A stretch of 49,262 bases of DNA. Source: Herbaspirillum sp. YR522. GTDB lineage: Bacteria; Pseudomonadota; Gammaproteobacteria; Burkholderiales; Burkholderiaceae_D. The translations under genes and the position numbers were made by a program. The DNA lies in the NCBI RefSeq assembly GCF_000282575.1, contig NZ_AKJA01000119.1, positions 1 to 49,262 of the forward strand. The letters run 5' to 3'. Numbering within the stretch: position 1 is the stretch's first letter; every line of letters starts with the position of its first letter. The notes beneath the pieces are model-generated. The model searched no databases, was not told where the DNA came from, and was given only the letters and a program-made list of their open reading frames with translations. Shown here piece by piece: positions 8,080-17,037 of the stretch.

Positions 8080-9774
8080 TCACACCGCCATGTCGACGAT
8101 ATCGTTAGTGGTACGCGCAGGTTGCTGGCGCAGCATGTCCACGATCTCGCGGAACATCTGGCGATGCTCCATCAGGTCGAAGTCACGTTCGTCGGTCCCC
8201 TCCGGGACCCTCAACTTGTTGGACTTCCAGCTGTCGCCTTGCATGGCGACCGGGCTGGCGCCTAGCGTATTCCTGAACAACTCCCGCACCTCGTCATCGA
8301 GTGGCGCCGCGCTGTATTCCACCTGTGGCATGTAGGTATGCAGATTGACGAAGAACTCGATGAAACTGCCGACCCAATCGTACACGCCGGAGATGGCGGC
8401 GATCCTGGCCAGCGCTTCCTCCTTCTCCTGCGGCGACGCCCGCGGGTTGTCCGCCGTCACCCGCAGCACGTCCACCTTGTCCTGCAGCAGCGGTTCGGCC
8501 TGGCGGATACGCTCTGCCAGCATGAACATGTCGATCCGCTGCCGCTGGGTCATCGCCTCGGGATCGGTAATGGCCGCATCGTGGGTCATCGAATGAAGCG
8601 TGGCGGCCAGATCTTGCACCTCACCGGCGAACTCCTGCAGCATCTCGAACATCTCCGCCGACATCGGCGCCGGCTGCGGTGCAACCCCGGCCATGTATTG
8701 CCGGTGGGCCATCGATGCCGGGTCACCGTCGAACTGCCATTGGCCGGTGCGCAGCACATGCGCTGTCTTGAACGCTACCGCCCATGTGCGTGGGTGATGC
8801 GGCGTGGACGCGATCACGTCGTTTGCCATTTTCAGATTGGCAAACCCGCGCTGCATCAGCGCATCCATCGATCTTGCCAGGTTCTCTTCGGCATCCGGTC
8901 GACGTTGCGTGGGATAGGTATCGGCAATGGTGCGCTCGCGTTGCGGGGGAACCACCCCGATTCCTCGGTCGGGCGCCTTGCTCCAGGCCTTCAGCCTGTC
9001 CTCGGTGGCCTGTGGGAACGGCGCCAGCAACTCGGCCTCTATGGCGTCCCGTTCATCCAGGTTCAAGGGGACCTCGTCGTCAATCGGCTCCTGCTGCGAA
9101 CCACCGTTACGCACACCCATTGCATGGGTTCCCTTGACGACGTCGATATCGGCCTGGACATTCAATTGCCTACGCCTGGTCGATGCCTGGTAGGTGGCAG
9201 CCAAGACCAGCGTGAGCAGGTCCTTGCGAAGGCAGATGTTCTCCGAGGTCTCGTGATGCACCAGGGCGCGGGCCAACTGTCTCGCATCACGGTTGGAGAT
9301 ACTGTTGATGAGCCGGTCCAGGTGATCCGGACCGTGCAGGCTGACCGGTACGCGATCCAGCATCGAGTAGGGAATTTCGAGATCTGGCAAGCCCGTGCCA
9401 GCCACAGGCATGTACAAGGCCTTGAGCGAGCGGCGATCGGTCCAGAGATGAGCGATGGCATTGAGCGGCATGTCGGGACGCGCCCTGGCCAGGGTCAACC
9501 ACGAACTTTGCAGCCCCATCCGGAATGCGTTCGACGTGGTCCGCTCAGGGTTGCTGCGCGAGCGTGATACCCACAGGTGTTGCATATGAAGGAGGTTGGA
9601 CTGCTCGACCTGCCGCAACAGTTTCTTTTGCGCGGACGATTGCGTGGTGAACTGCGCCGTACGCTTGTTGGAGATCGGAACCACGCGCGTGGCGGCGGAC
9701 GAACCTGCGACAGGCGCGTGTTGCTGCTCGTATGAAATGCCTTGTGTCGCAGACAAGGAAGAAATGGTAGCCAT
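8080..9774 (-). CDS. Hypothetical 564-residue protein, function unknown
   Basis: The start at the ATG 9772-9774 (MATISSLSATQG) is preferred over one 20 codons upstream, because GAAGG lies six bases before it. The first ~60 residues are rich in Ser, Thr, Ala and Gln and look disordered. The rest is mainly charged helical sequence with no membrane segment and no signal peptide. I recognise no domain. A low-complexity Ser/Thr-rich N-terminus on a large soluble orphan is the sort of profile seen in type III effectors, and plant-associated members of this group have such systems. No PIP-box-like (TTCG-N16-TTCG) sequence was found upstream. The effector idea is therefore only a suggestion. It sits alone next to a recombination junction. 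Confidence 0.6.
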   Translation of the reverse strand: MATISSLSATQGISYEQQHAPVAGSSAATRVVPISNKRTAQFTTQSSAQKKLLRQVEQSNLLHMQHLWVSRSRSNPERTTSNAFRMGLQSSWLTLARARPDMPLNAIAHLWTDRRSLKALYMPVAGTGLPDLEIPYSMLDRVPVSLHGPDHLDRLINSISNRDARQLARALVHHETSENICLRKDLLTLVLAATYQASTRRRQLNVQADIDVVKGTHAMGVRNGGSQQEPIDDEVPLNLDERDAIEAELLAPFPQATEDRLKAWSKAPDRGIGVVPPQRERTIADTYPTQRRPDAEENLARSMDALMQRGFANLKMANDVIASTPHHPRTWAVAFKTAHVLRTGQWQFDGDPASMAHRQYMAGVAPQPAPMSAEMFEMLQEFAGEVQDLAATLHSMTHDAAITDPEAMTQRQRIDMFMLAERIRQAEPLLQDKVDVLRVTADNPRASPQEKEEALARIAAISGVYDWVGSFIEFFVNLHTYMPQVEYSAAPLDDEVRELFRNTLGASPVAMQGDSWKSNKLRVPEGTDERDFDLMEHRQMFREIVDMLRQQPARTTNDIVDMAV

Positions 9775-10139
9775 GATGCCTTCAGAGACGGGTCGGAAGA
9801 AGTGCGCTGCGGATCGACAAGACATGCAAACCATGGGCCTTCAGGATTCCCCGGCGCCTCCGCAGCCACTCTTTTTCATCAGTGATGGCGCCAGGCCCGG
9901 AGTTCCATGCAAGCCACGGCAACTGTACTAAGTTGCCTGATGCAAATGTTGCGCGCGAGCACGCCGCGCGGCGTGGCGCAAACAGCTGATCAAGCCGCAA
10001 AACAGGGGCCTTATCCCCGCAATGGAATACCGGCTGCCGCGCCAATACTTCATGTTGCGAAATCCGCTCGGTCGCATGGGGTAGCGACTGCGCATGGAAC
10101 CAGGACAATAGATAAACGCTTATCAAGGGGAAAAGCGCC
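9775..10139. other. Divergent intergenic region before the chemotaxis gene
   Basis: 365 bases between two divergent genes, which must hold both promoters. Two dyads are visible: GGCAACT-6-AGTTGCC at 9918-9937, and GATAA-ACGC-TTATC at 10111-10124 just before the ribosome-binding site AAGGGGAAA of the chemotaxis gene. No convincing sigma-70 or sigma-28 promoter stood out. Confidence 0.4.
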
Positions 10140-11951
10140 ATGTTCAAATCCATCAAGGCACGCATCATGTTTTCCAGTATCGCGCTGCTGGCGCTGAGCC
10201 TGGCAGTGGTCGGCGCGGTATCTTTCGTGATCGTCAAGAGCGACCACGACCGCGCGCTCGATAGCAGCACCCACACCATCACCACCGGCTTTGCCGCGAC
10301 CATCAACGAATGGGTCGCGGGCAGGGCCTCGATGACGGCCGCCGCCGCCGAAGGTGTGCTGGGCGCCGAGCCGGTGTTCGTGATCCGGCAATTGCAGAAG
10401 AGCGGCGGCTTCTACGTCACCACCTTCGGCCGCGAGGACAAGACCGCCTTCACGTCGAGCGCCGATGGCTTGCCGCCCGGCTACGATCCCACCCAGCGCT
10501 CCTGGTACCTGCAATCGGTCAAGGCCGGCAAGCCGGTGGTGACCAAACCCTATACCGACGTCGCCACCAAGAAGCCGATGGTGTCCTTTACCGCACAGGT
10601 CAAGCAGGAAGGCACGCTGGTGGGGGTAGTGGCCGCCGCCGTGTTCCTGGACGGGGTCAGCGAAGTGGTGCGCTCGATCCGCCCGACGCCGGCCAGTTTT
10701 GCGTTCCTGGTCGACCGCGACGGCCTGCTGCTGGCCCATCCCGATGTCAATCGCGTCAACAAGCCTGCCAAGGAATGGAACGCCGATCTCACTCCGGAAC
10801 GCATCGCCGCCTTGCAGGCCGACACCAAGCTGGTCGAGATGAACCTGGACGGCGCCGCCAAGCTGATCAACAGCGCGCCCATCAAGGGCACCGAATGGAC
10901 CCTGGTGGTGGCCATCGACAAGGCCGAGGCCAATGCCGGCATGCGCAGTGCGATGCAATCGGCCATCATCGCGCTGGTGCTGGTGGCGCTGGGGGCGGCG
11001 GCAGTCATGAGCGTGGTGACCACCGCCGTGTTTCGTCGCCTGCAGCAGGTGCGCAACGCGATGGACAGCATCGGTTCGGGTAACGGCGACCTGACCATGC
11101 GGCTGCCCGAAGACAGCGCCGACGAGGTGAGCCAGATCGCCCGTTCGTTCAACCAGTTCGTCTCGAAGATCACCGACATCCTGCTGGAGATCCGCCATAC
11201 CAGCGATACCGTGAAGGTGTCCTCGGCCGAGATCGCCTCGGGTAACCAGGACCTGTCGGCACGCACCGAGCAGCAGGCCGGTTCGCTCGAGGAAACCGCC
11301 TCGGCCATGGAACAGTTGACCTCCACCGTGAAGCAGAACTCGGACAATGCGCGGCGCGCCAACGAATTGGCCAGCGCGGCCTCCGGCATCGCCGCCGAGG
11401 GCGGCGAGGTGGTGGGTAATGTGGTGCAGACGATGGAAGCCATCAATGCATCCTCGCGCCAGATTGCCGACATCATCAGCGTGATCGACGGCATCGCCTT
11501 CCAGACCAACATCCTGGCGCTCAATGCGGCCGTGGAAGCCGCCCGCGCCGGCGAGCAGGGCAGGGGCTTCGCGGTCGTGGCCTCGGAGGTGCGCAGCCTG
11601 GCGCAGCGAAGCGCCCAGGCCGCCAAGGAAATCAAGGAGCTGATCGACAACTCGGTCAACACGGTGGCCGACGGCGGTCGCCTGGTGGCCACCGCCGGCC
11701 AGACCATGGGGGCGATCGTCGAGAGCATTCGCAACGTCAGCACCATCGTGGGCGAAATCGCCGATGCCAGCGCTCAGCAAAGCGCTGGCATCGACGAGAT
11801 CAACCTGGCCATCACCCATATCGATGAAGGCACGCAGCAAAATGCGGCGCTGGTGGAGCAGGCGGCGGCAGCGGCGGCGTCGATGCAGACCGAGGCGGCC
11901 CGACTGGCCACCATCGTCGGCGCCTTCAAGATGGATGTGTCGGGCCGCTAA
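10140..11951 (+). CDS. Methyl-accepting chemotaxis protein
   Basis: 603 residues, with a good ribosome-binding site (AAGGGG) before the ATG. Residues ~8-30 form the first membrane segment, ~35-265 a periplasmic Cache-type sensing domain (with [19 protein letters not shown], typical of Cache), and ~270-295 the second membrane segment. A HAMP domain follows, then the cytoplasmic signalling coiled coil. Its tip, [20 protein letters not shown] with [19 protein letters not shown], lies at ~455-490 and contacts CheA/CheW. It transmits ligand binding to the flagellar switch. There is no C-terminal CheR/CheB-binding pentapeptide; it ends FKMDVSGR. The ligand is unknown; Cache receptors often sense amino or organic acids. 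It appears monocistronic, with a convergent gene starting 7 bases later. Confidence 0.95.
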   Translation: MFKSIKARIMFSSIALLALSLAVVGAVSFVIVKSDHDRALDSSTHTITTGFAATINEWVAGRASMTAAAAEGVLGAEPVFVIRQLQKSGGFYVTTFGREDKTAFTSSADGLPPGYDPTQRSWYLQSVKAGKPVVTKPYTDVATKKPMVSFTAQVKQEGTLVGVVAAAVFLDGVSEVVRSIRPTPASFAFLVDRDGLLLAHPDVNRVNKPAKEWNADLTPERIAALQADTKLVEMNLDGAAKLINSAPIKGTEWTLVVAIDKAEANAGMRSAMQSAIIALVLVALGAAAVMSVVTTAVFRRLQQVRNAMDSIGSGNGDLTMRLPEDSADEVSQIARSFNQFVSKITDILLEIRHTSDTVKVSSAEIASGNQDLSARTEQQAGSLEETASAMEQLTSTVKQNSDNARRANELASAASGIAAEGGEVVGNVVQTMEAINASSRQIADIISVIDGIAFQTNILALNAAVEAARAGEQGRGFAVVASEVRSLAQRSAQAAKEIKELIDNSVNTVADGGRLVATAGQTMGAIVESIRNVSTIVGEIADASAQQSAGIDEINLAITHIDEGTQQNAALVEQAAAAAASMQTEAARLATIVGAFKMDVSGR

Positions 11952-11958
11952 CTCGCCG

Positions 11959-13962
11959 TCATCGAGTAGACAGCACGCGCCGTGCGATCAGGGCCACGAT
12001 CAGCGCGAACGCCAGTAGCCCCAGCCATTGGCTGGCCTGTGCGAAGCCGGCACCGGCCAGCGCCAGCGGCGCGTCGCTGCCGGTCACGCCGATGACTGCC
12101 GCCAGCAGCACACCCACCAGGCTTTCGCCGACGATCAGTCCCGACGCCACCAGGATGCCGCGCTGGCGCGGCCCGCTCGCATGCGCCTCGAACTCGACCC
12201 CCAGCGCCAGCGCGCGTCGCCGCAGTTGGCGGTCGATCACCCAACCCAGCACGGCGCCGATGAACAGCGCCGTGCTTACCGTGGGCGGCAGGTAGATACC
12301 GATACCCACGGCCAGCACCGGCAGGCGCGCCACGCCGCCGCGGCGTGCCAGCAGGTGATCGATGGCGATCAGCACCATCCCCAGGATCACGCCGATGACC
12401 AGCATGGTCCAGTTGAGTTCGCGGGTGAAGATGCCGGTGGCGATGGCCGTCATCAACGTCGCCTGGGGCGCGGCCAGCGCCTGTGCCGGATCCATGCCGG
12501 CGCGCGGCAACACGCCGGTGAAACCGTAGGCGTTGTAGAGCAGGTTCAGCACCGGTGCAATGACCAGTGCACCCACCACGCAGCCGATCAGCAGGGCCAG
12601 TTGCTGGCGCCATGGCGTGGCACCCACCAGTTGGCCGGTCTTGAGATCCTGCAGGTTGTCGTTGGCGATGGCGGCCACGGCAATGATGGCGGCAGTCACG
12701 AACAACGAGATGGCAATGGCCAGCTTGCTGCCGGCAGCCGTGGCCAGCAGCGGATCGACCGTACCCGAGACCAGCAGCAGCAGCGACACCAGGATCACGG
12801 CGACGATGCCGATGCCCGAGATCGGGCTGGCCGAAGAGCCGATCAAGCCGGCCATGTAGCCGCAGGCGGCGGCCACCAGGAAACCGAAGATGAAGGCGAA
12901 TGCCACCGCATACACCACCAGCGCCGCGAACAGGCCCGCCGACAGCGGCGCATCACTGAGGAAGCTGCAGAACACCACTGCCAACAAGGCGATCATGGCC
13001 AGGCTGATGATGATGATCCAGGTCGGCGAGAGGTCGCGGTCGATGCGTTCGCCGCTGCCTTGGCCGCGCCGCGACAGGCTCGACAGCGAGGCCTTGACCC
13101 CGGCCACCATGGGCTGGAACAGGGTGGCCAGGGTCCAGATCGCGGCCACGCCGATCATGCCGGCCCCCATGAACCGTACCTGGCTGCTCCAGATGCCGGT
13201 GGCCACGCTGGCCAGCGTGGCGCCATCGGGACGGGGGGTGACTGCGCTCAGGTAAGGCACGGCCACGCCCCAGGCGATCACCAGCCCGATCAGGATGGCA
13301 ATGCCGGAGACGATGCCGATCATGTAGCCGGCACCGACCAGCGCCAACGAGAAACCCAGCGGCAGGCGCAGGATGGAGGCGCCCGCGGCAAACCAGAGGT
13401 TGAGGTTCTCGGCAAACAGTTTCAGGCCGCTGGCCGCCAGGCTGAAGCCGGCCGACAGCGCACCCCCGAACAGGATGTCGCGCAGGCCGCGCCGGGTCTG
13501 TTCGTCACCGCCGGCCTCGGCGCTGCCCACGCGCAGGATCTCGGCGGCGGCCACGCCTTCGGGATAGGGCAGGTCGCCCTGCACCACCATCACCCGCCGC
13601 AACGGCACCGAGAACATCACCCCCAGCATGCCGCCGCCGGCGCAGATGCCGACCGTCTGCCAGAACGGGAAACCGTGCCAATGCCCCATCATCACCAGCC
13701 CCGGCAGGATGAAGATGATCGACGACAGCGTGCCGGCCGCCGAGGCCTGGGTCTGCACCATGTTGTTCTCGAGGATATTGGCGTGGGCGAACAGGCGCAG
13801 TACCGCCATCGAGATCACCGCGGCCGGGATCGCCGAGGAAAACGTCAGGCCGACCTTCAGGCCCAGGTAGACATTGGACGCCGTGAAGACCACCGTGATC
13901 AACGCGCCGAGGATCATGCCGCGCAGGGTCAGTTCCGGCAGCGGGGAGGAGTTGGGCTGCAT
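11959..13962 (-). CDS. OPT-family oligopeptide/metal-chelate transporter
   Basis: 667 residues with about 15-16 membrane segments. The N-terminus ELTLRGMILGALITVVFT and the following ASNVYLGLKVGLTF are typical of the OPT family, as are the NMVQTQASAAGTL block and the ANDNLQDLKTGQLVGATP motif. The family carries out proton-coupled import of oligopeptides or metal complexes across the inner membrane; the substrate of bacterial members is mostly unknown. The start is supported by GGAGACC about five bases upstream of the ATG. The gene is divergent from the secreted protein at 14140, with a perfect dyad (14030-14044) between them. It ends 7 bases from the chemotaxis gene, with no room for a separate terminator. 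Confidence 0.93.
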   Translation of the reverse strand: MQPNSSPLPELTLRGMILGALITVVFTASNVYLGLKVGLTFSSAIPAAVISMAVLRLFAHANILENNMVQTQASAAGTLSSIIFILPGLVMMGHWHGFPFWQTVGICAGGGMLGVMFSVPLRRVMVVQGDLPYPEGVAAAEILRVGSAEAGGDEQTRRGLRDILFGGALSAGFSLAASGLKLFAENLNLWFAAGASILRLPLGFSLALVGAGYMIGIVSGIAILIGLVIAWGVAVPYLSAVTPRPDGATLASVATGIWSSQVRFMGAGMIGVAAIWTLATLFQPMVAGVKASLSSLSRRGQGSGERIDRDLSPTWIIIISLAMIALLAVVFCSFLSDAPLSAGLFAALVVYAVAFAFIFGFLVAAACGYMAGLIGSSASPISGIGIVAVILVSLLLLVSGTVDPLLATAAGSKLAIAISLFVTAAIIAVAAIANDNLQDLKTGQLVGATPWRQQLALLIGCVVGALVIAPVLNLLYNAYGFTGVLPRAGMDPAQALAAPQATLMTAIATGIFTRELNWTMLVIGVILGMVLIAIDHLLARRGGVARLPVLAVGIGIYLPPTVSTALFIGAVLGWVIDRQLRRRALALGVEFEAHASGPRQRGILVASGLIVGESLVGVLLAAVIGVTGSDAPLALAGAGFAQASQWLGLLAFALIVALIARRVLSTR

Positions 13963-14029
13963 AGGGTCTCCAATGATGAGTGATTGTTTTTCGCCTACTC
14001 GTTATACCGTAAGCGCACGGCCCCTACTG

Positions 14030-14044
14030 TCGGACAATGTCCGA
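14030..14044. promoter_or_regulatory. Perfect operator-like dyad TCGGACA-A-TGTCCGA
   Basis: Two 7-base arms around a single central base, located 68 bases upstream of the OPT gene start and 96 bases upstream of the divergent gene at 14140. The position and symmetry suit a dimeric repressor or activator site. The regulator is unknown. Confidence 0.5.
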
Positions 14045-14063
14045 TTTTGGTGTTTGTTCGAGA

Positions 14064-14098
14064 TTGGCATGAATGCCGTCTCGCCTGTTTGCTATGAT
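14064..14098 (+). promoter_or_regulatory. Candidate extended -10 promoter for the gene at 14140
   Basis: TGCTATGAT at 14090-14098 fits an extended -10 element (TG-n-TATGAT). A possible -35 TTGGCA at 14064-14069 is too far upstream (23 bases) for a standard promoter, so recognition would rely on the extended -10. Confidence 0.35.
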
Positions 14099-14139
14099 CA
14101 CGCGGCGCGGCCCGGTCGCGTCTTTTCGCCGAGGATTCG

Positions 14140-14505
14140 ATGATTCGTTCTACCCGATGGCTGTCCCTGCCGATGATCATGCTGCTGGCCGGCCCTGCGG
14201 CGCTGGCGCAGAACAACGCCAGCAACTACCTCAATCCCTATGCCACCGATGTCAGGAAGGCGATTGCGCCCCAACCCGGCGAGGCGCCTCGCCCAGGCTT
14301 GAACCAAGGCAATGGCGAAAGCGCTGCCTGCCGCGAATTGCGCATGCGCATGGACCGGGCGCGCAGCATGCCACATGCCGAATCCCGGCCGTTCTATTCG
14401 GACAGCCCGCGCCGTAACGGCCAAGCCTCCGCCGGCCCGGTGGGCAGCGTTGCCAGCGACCCGCTGGCCGACGCCGAACAGCGCTACCGGAACGAATGCA
14501 ACTGA
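14140..14505 (+). CDS. Secreted hypothetical protein
   Basis: 121 residues. Residues 1-23 are a typical Sec signal peptide (RSTRW, hydrophobic core SLPMIMLLAGPAAL, cleavage after ALA before QNN). The mature part is ~98 residues, hydrophilic, rich in Asn, Pro and Arg, with two cysteines (one in SAACREL, one as the penultimate residue in NECN) that could form a disulfide. I recognise no family. It overlaps the next gene, a lipoprotein, by 10 bases, so the two are probably co-translated and act together in the periplasm or outer envelope. Confidence 0.75.
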   Translation: MIRSTRWLSLPMIMLLAGPAALAQNNASNYLNPYATDVRKAIAPQPGEAPRPGLNQGNGESAACRELRMRMDRARSMPHAESRPFYSDSPRRNGQASAGPVGSVASDPLADAEQRYRNECN

Positions 14506-15056
14506 GGCGCGCGGCTGGGCGGTCGGCCGCCCTGGCCATCCTGCCGCTGTTGCTGGTACTGGTGCTGGCGGCGTGTTCGCCGACCTACAACTGGCGTCAA
14601 GTGCGGCCGCAACCCGGCCAGGGCATCGATTTCGTGGTGCTGTTGCCGGCCCGACCCGCCCATTACAGTCGCCCGGTCAACCTGGGTGGCCATCGGGTGG
14701 AGATGCACATGACCGCGGCGCAGGCCGGCGGCGTCAGTTTTGCGGTAGCCACCGCCGAGCTGGGAGACCCCGCCACCGCAGCGGCGGCGCTGGACGCCAT
14801 GCGCAATGCGCTGCTGGCCAATATCGGCGCCGAGCCGGGCGCAGCCGCCCGGCCGCTGCTGCCCGGCCCTGCCGAGGGCAACACCCGCAGCATCGACGTC
14901 GATGCCCGCGGCCAGGCCGGCGGGCGGCCACAGCGGCTGGTGGTGCGACTGCTGGCGCGCCGGACCCAGGTGATGCAGGTGCTGATGCTGGGCGACGAGA
15001 AATCTTTCACGGATGACAACATTGAAACCTTTTTCGGCTCGTTCAAACCAAGTTGA
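14496..15056 (+). CDS. Putative lipoprotein
   Basis: 186 residues. The N-terminus has two basic patches, a hydrophobic stretch (residues ~10-25) and a lipobox VLAAC with Cys near position 27, followed by SPTYNW. The expected fate is lipidation and anchoring, most likely in the outer membrane. The mature part resembles the small betaproteobacterial lipoproteins that begin SPTYNWREV, which have no known function. It overlaps the 3' end of the secreted protein gene at 14140. Over-counting of GC-rich sequence is unlikely because the lipobox sits exactly where expected. Confidence 0.8.
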   Translation: MQLRRAAGRSAALAILPLLLVLVLAACSPTYNWRQVRPQPGQGIDFVVLLPARPAHYSRPVNLGGHRVEMHMTAAQAGGVSFAVATAELGDPATAAAALDAMRNALLANIGAEPGAAARPLLPGPAEGNTRSIDVDARGQAGGRPQRLVVRLLARRTQVMQVLMLGDEKSFTDDNIETFFGSFKPS

Positions 15057-15164
15057 ATGCTTGACGACCGGATGACAGGACTTCAAGCGGCGCAGTATCC
15101 TTGCAGACCGATGCCGATGGCTGGCCGGAGCAACACTTTTAGCAATCAAAGACCCTGAGGAAAT

Positions 15165-15509
15165 ATGCTGATTACATTCAAATCAAAAGCGGCCGCCGAT
15201 GTGGTGATGTACGAGTCGCACGCCAAACCGATTCTCGACCTGCTGCACAAGGACCCCGCCCGTGGCGTCATCTCCGCCTCCGAAGCGGGCAATGCAGTGG
15301 CCCTGATCGAAAAACAGATTGTTGCCAGCAAGAACCATGAAGCCGCCGAAGCGCTGGAACGCGATGTCCACGCCCACCACCACGACAGCCACGACGATCA
15401 CAACCACGAAAAGATCGAACCGGTCACTTTCTCGGCACGCGCCTATCCGCTGCTGGACATGCTGCGCGAAGCGCAGAAGGGACAGTACGACGTGTTGTGG
15501 GGCGTCTGA
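15165..15509 (+). CDS. DUF1840-family protein
   Basis: 114 residues. The N-terminal block MLITFKSKAAADVVMYES and the C-terminal ARAYPLLDMLREAQ are typical of DUF1840, a small soluble family common in betaproteobacteria and of unknown function. The centre (residues ~64-86) carries a histidine- and aspartate-rich insert, HAHHHDSHDDHNHEK, which could bind metal ions. A ribosome-binding site GAGGAAA precedes the ATG. The gene stands alone and ends before a very strong bidirectional hairpin. Confidence 0.92.
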   Translation: MLITFKSKAAADVVMYESHAKPILDLLHKDPARGVISASEAGNAVALIEKQIVASKNHEAAEALERDVHAHHHDSHDDHNHEKIEPVTFSARAYPLLDMLREAQKGQYDVLWGV

Positions 15510-15550
15510 TCGCTCGATAGTATCTGGTCGCGCCGTCCCGGCGCACCGGT

Positions 15551-15595
15551 AAGAAAATGGCCGACGCGTTCATCCACCGCGTCGGCCATTTTCTT
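15551..15595. terminator. Bidirectional terminator, 18-bp perfect stem
   Basis: AAGAAAATGGCCGACGCG pairs perfectly with CGCGTCGGCCATTTTCTT across a 9-base loop. The A-run and T-run at the two feet make it work in both directions. It lies between two convergent genes. Confidence 0.9.
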
Positions 15596-15624
15596 GCCCG
15601 CTCTCGTGGCCGGTATGCCCGGGA

Positions 15625-16830
15625 TCAACGCGGTGAACGCAATTCGGTCAGGTAGTACAGCAATGCGAGGCAGGGAAACGCAAACCCCAGCCAGCTGGCG
15701 CCGGACCAGCCGGCATGGGCATAGATCCAGCCACCCAGGGCCGATCCGGCGGCCGCACCGGCAAAGAAGGTGGCCATGAAGAGCCCGTTGAGGCGGCTGC
15801 GGATCTCGGCACCGAGACCGTAGATGGCGCGCTGGCTCAACACCAGGTTGGCGGCCACCGCCAGGTCCAGCAGCAACGACGTCAGCAAAAGGCCGGCCAG
15901 TGACCACGTGCGGCCCGGCGGCACGAGGTGCGGCACCAGGAACGACAGCGCAGCGCACAGCAAGGCCGCGCCGGTGGCCGGGCGGCTCCAGCCGCGGTCG
16001 GCGATGCGCCCGGCCACCGGTGCGGCGATCACCCCGATCACGCCCGAGAGCGCAAACAGGGCGATCCCACGCTGCGACAGGCCCAGCTCGGGGCTGGCCA
16101 GCCACAGCGGCGAGGCGGTCCAGAAGACGCTGAAGGCAGCAAACAGCATGGCGTGGTAGAACGAACGACGGCGCAGGATCGGGGTGGTGCGCATGAGCGT
16201 CCACATCGAGGCCAGCAAGGCGCCATAGTGCATGCCGGCCGGTGGCTGGCGGCGCGGCAGGTAACGCGCCAGCACCGCCATGAGCGCGGCGACCACGACC
16301 GCCGAGATGGCGAAGATGGCGTGCCAGCCGAACAGGTCGGTGACCAGGCTGGCCACCGGACGCGCCAGCAGGATGCCCAGCAACAGGCCGCTCATCACAT
16401 TTCCCACCGCCCGTCCGCGTGTGTGCGGCAGCGAGAAATGCGCCGCATACGGCACCAGCACCTGGGCGCCGACCGTGCTCAGGCCGATCACCGCCATCGA
16501 CGCCAGCAATTGCGCCGCGCTGTCGGCCAGGGCGGCGCTCACCAGCGCCACGCAGGTCACGCCCAGCCCGCACAGCACCAGGCGCCGGTTCTCGAACAGG
16601 TCGCCCATGGGAACGATGAACAGCAGGCCCAGTCCATATCCGACCTGGGTGAGCGTGACGATCAGGCCGGCCGCGGCCGGCGAAATGCCGGTGGCGGCGC
16701 TGATCGGCCCCACCAGCGGCTGGGCATAGTAAAGATTGGCGACGATGATGCCGCAGGCACTGGCCAGCAGCAGCACCATCCAGCGCGGGATGTCCGATGG
16801 CGTTGACGACTGCGTGGCAAAGGCTTGCAT
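15625..16830 (-). CDS. MFS transporter (drug/metabolite exporter type)
   Basis: 401 residues starting at the ATG 16828-16830 (MQAFATQ); a longer in-frame extension would run into the upstream gene and is not supported. There are twelve predicted membrane segments in two halves. It carries an MFS loop motif variant GDLFENRR between segments 2 and 3 and VLVPYAAHFSLPHTRGRAVG between segments 4 and 5. The overall pattern matches bacterial 12-segment antiporters of the arabinose-efflux/YnfM type. It probably exports small molecules by proton exchange; the substrate is unknown. It is divergent from rsmB, with a 207-base gap. Confidence 0.9.
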   Translation of the reverse strand: MQAFATQSSTPSDIPRWMVLLLASACGIIVANLYYAQPLVGPISAATGISPAAAGLIVTLTQVGYGLGLLFIVPMGDLFENRRLVLCGLGVTCVALVSAALADSAAQLLASMAVIGLSTVGAQVLVPYAAHFSLPHTRGRAVGNVMSGLLLGILLARPVASLVTDLFGWHAIFAISAVVVAALMAVLARYLPRRQPPAGMHYGALLASMWTLMRTTPILRRRSFYHAMLFAAFSVFWTASPLWLASPELGLSQRGIALFALSGVIGVIAAPVAGRIADRGWSRPATGAALLCAALSFLVPHLVPPGRTWSLAGLLLTSLLLDLAVAANLVLSQRAIYGLGAEIRSRLNGLFMATFFAGAAAGSALGGWIYAHAGWSGASWLGFAFPCLALLYYLTELRSPR

Positions 16831-17037
16831 GCGATATCCGGCCTGGCGCGGCCGCCTGTTCAAAGGCAGCCACTTTAGCCGAAGCGGCCGATTCATGCCG
16901 GCCGTGGCGTTCCCGACAATGTCCACTTTACGGATTGGTGCGGGCGCGCGGGTCGCTGGTACACTTGCGCTCTTGGCCGGTAGCAGGCTCCACCCTGGTG
17001 CGCCGGCGTTCGGCCAGCACTTAAAATTGACCCAACC

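Noticed and set aside
9775..10139. Type III regulon box upstream of the 564-residue orphan protein
   Set aside because: No TTCG-N16-TTCG or GGAACC-N15/16-CCAC pattern was found on the correct strand.
10050..11840. Long minus-strand frame opposite the chemotaxis gene
   Set aside because: Low-complexity His/Gly/Asp-rich translation typical of the antisense of a GC-rich gene; the plus strand has a full chemotaxis receptor.
12028..13983. 651-residue plus-strand frame rich in Gln, His and Asp
   Set aside because: Antisense of the OPT transporter; no domain and no ribosome-binding site.
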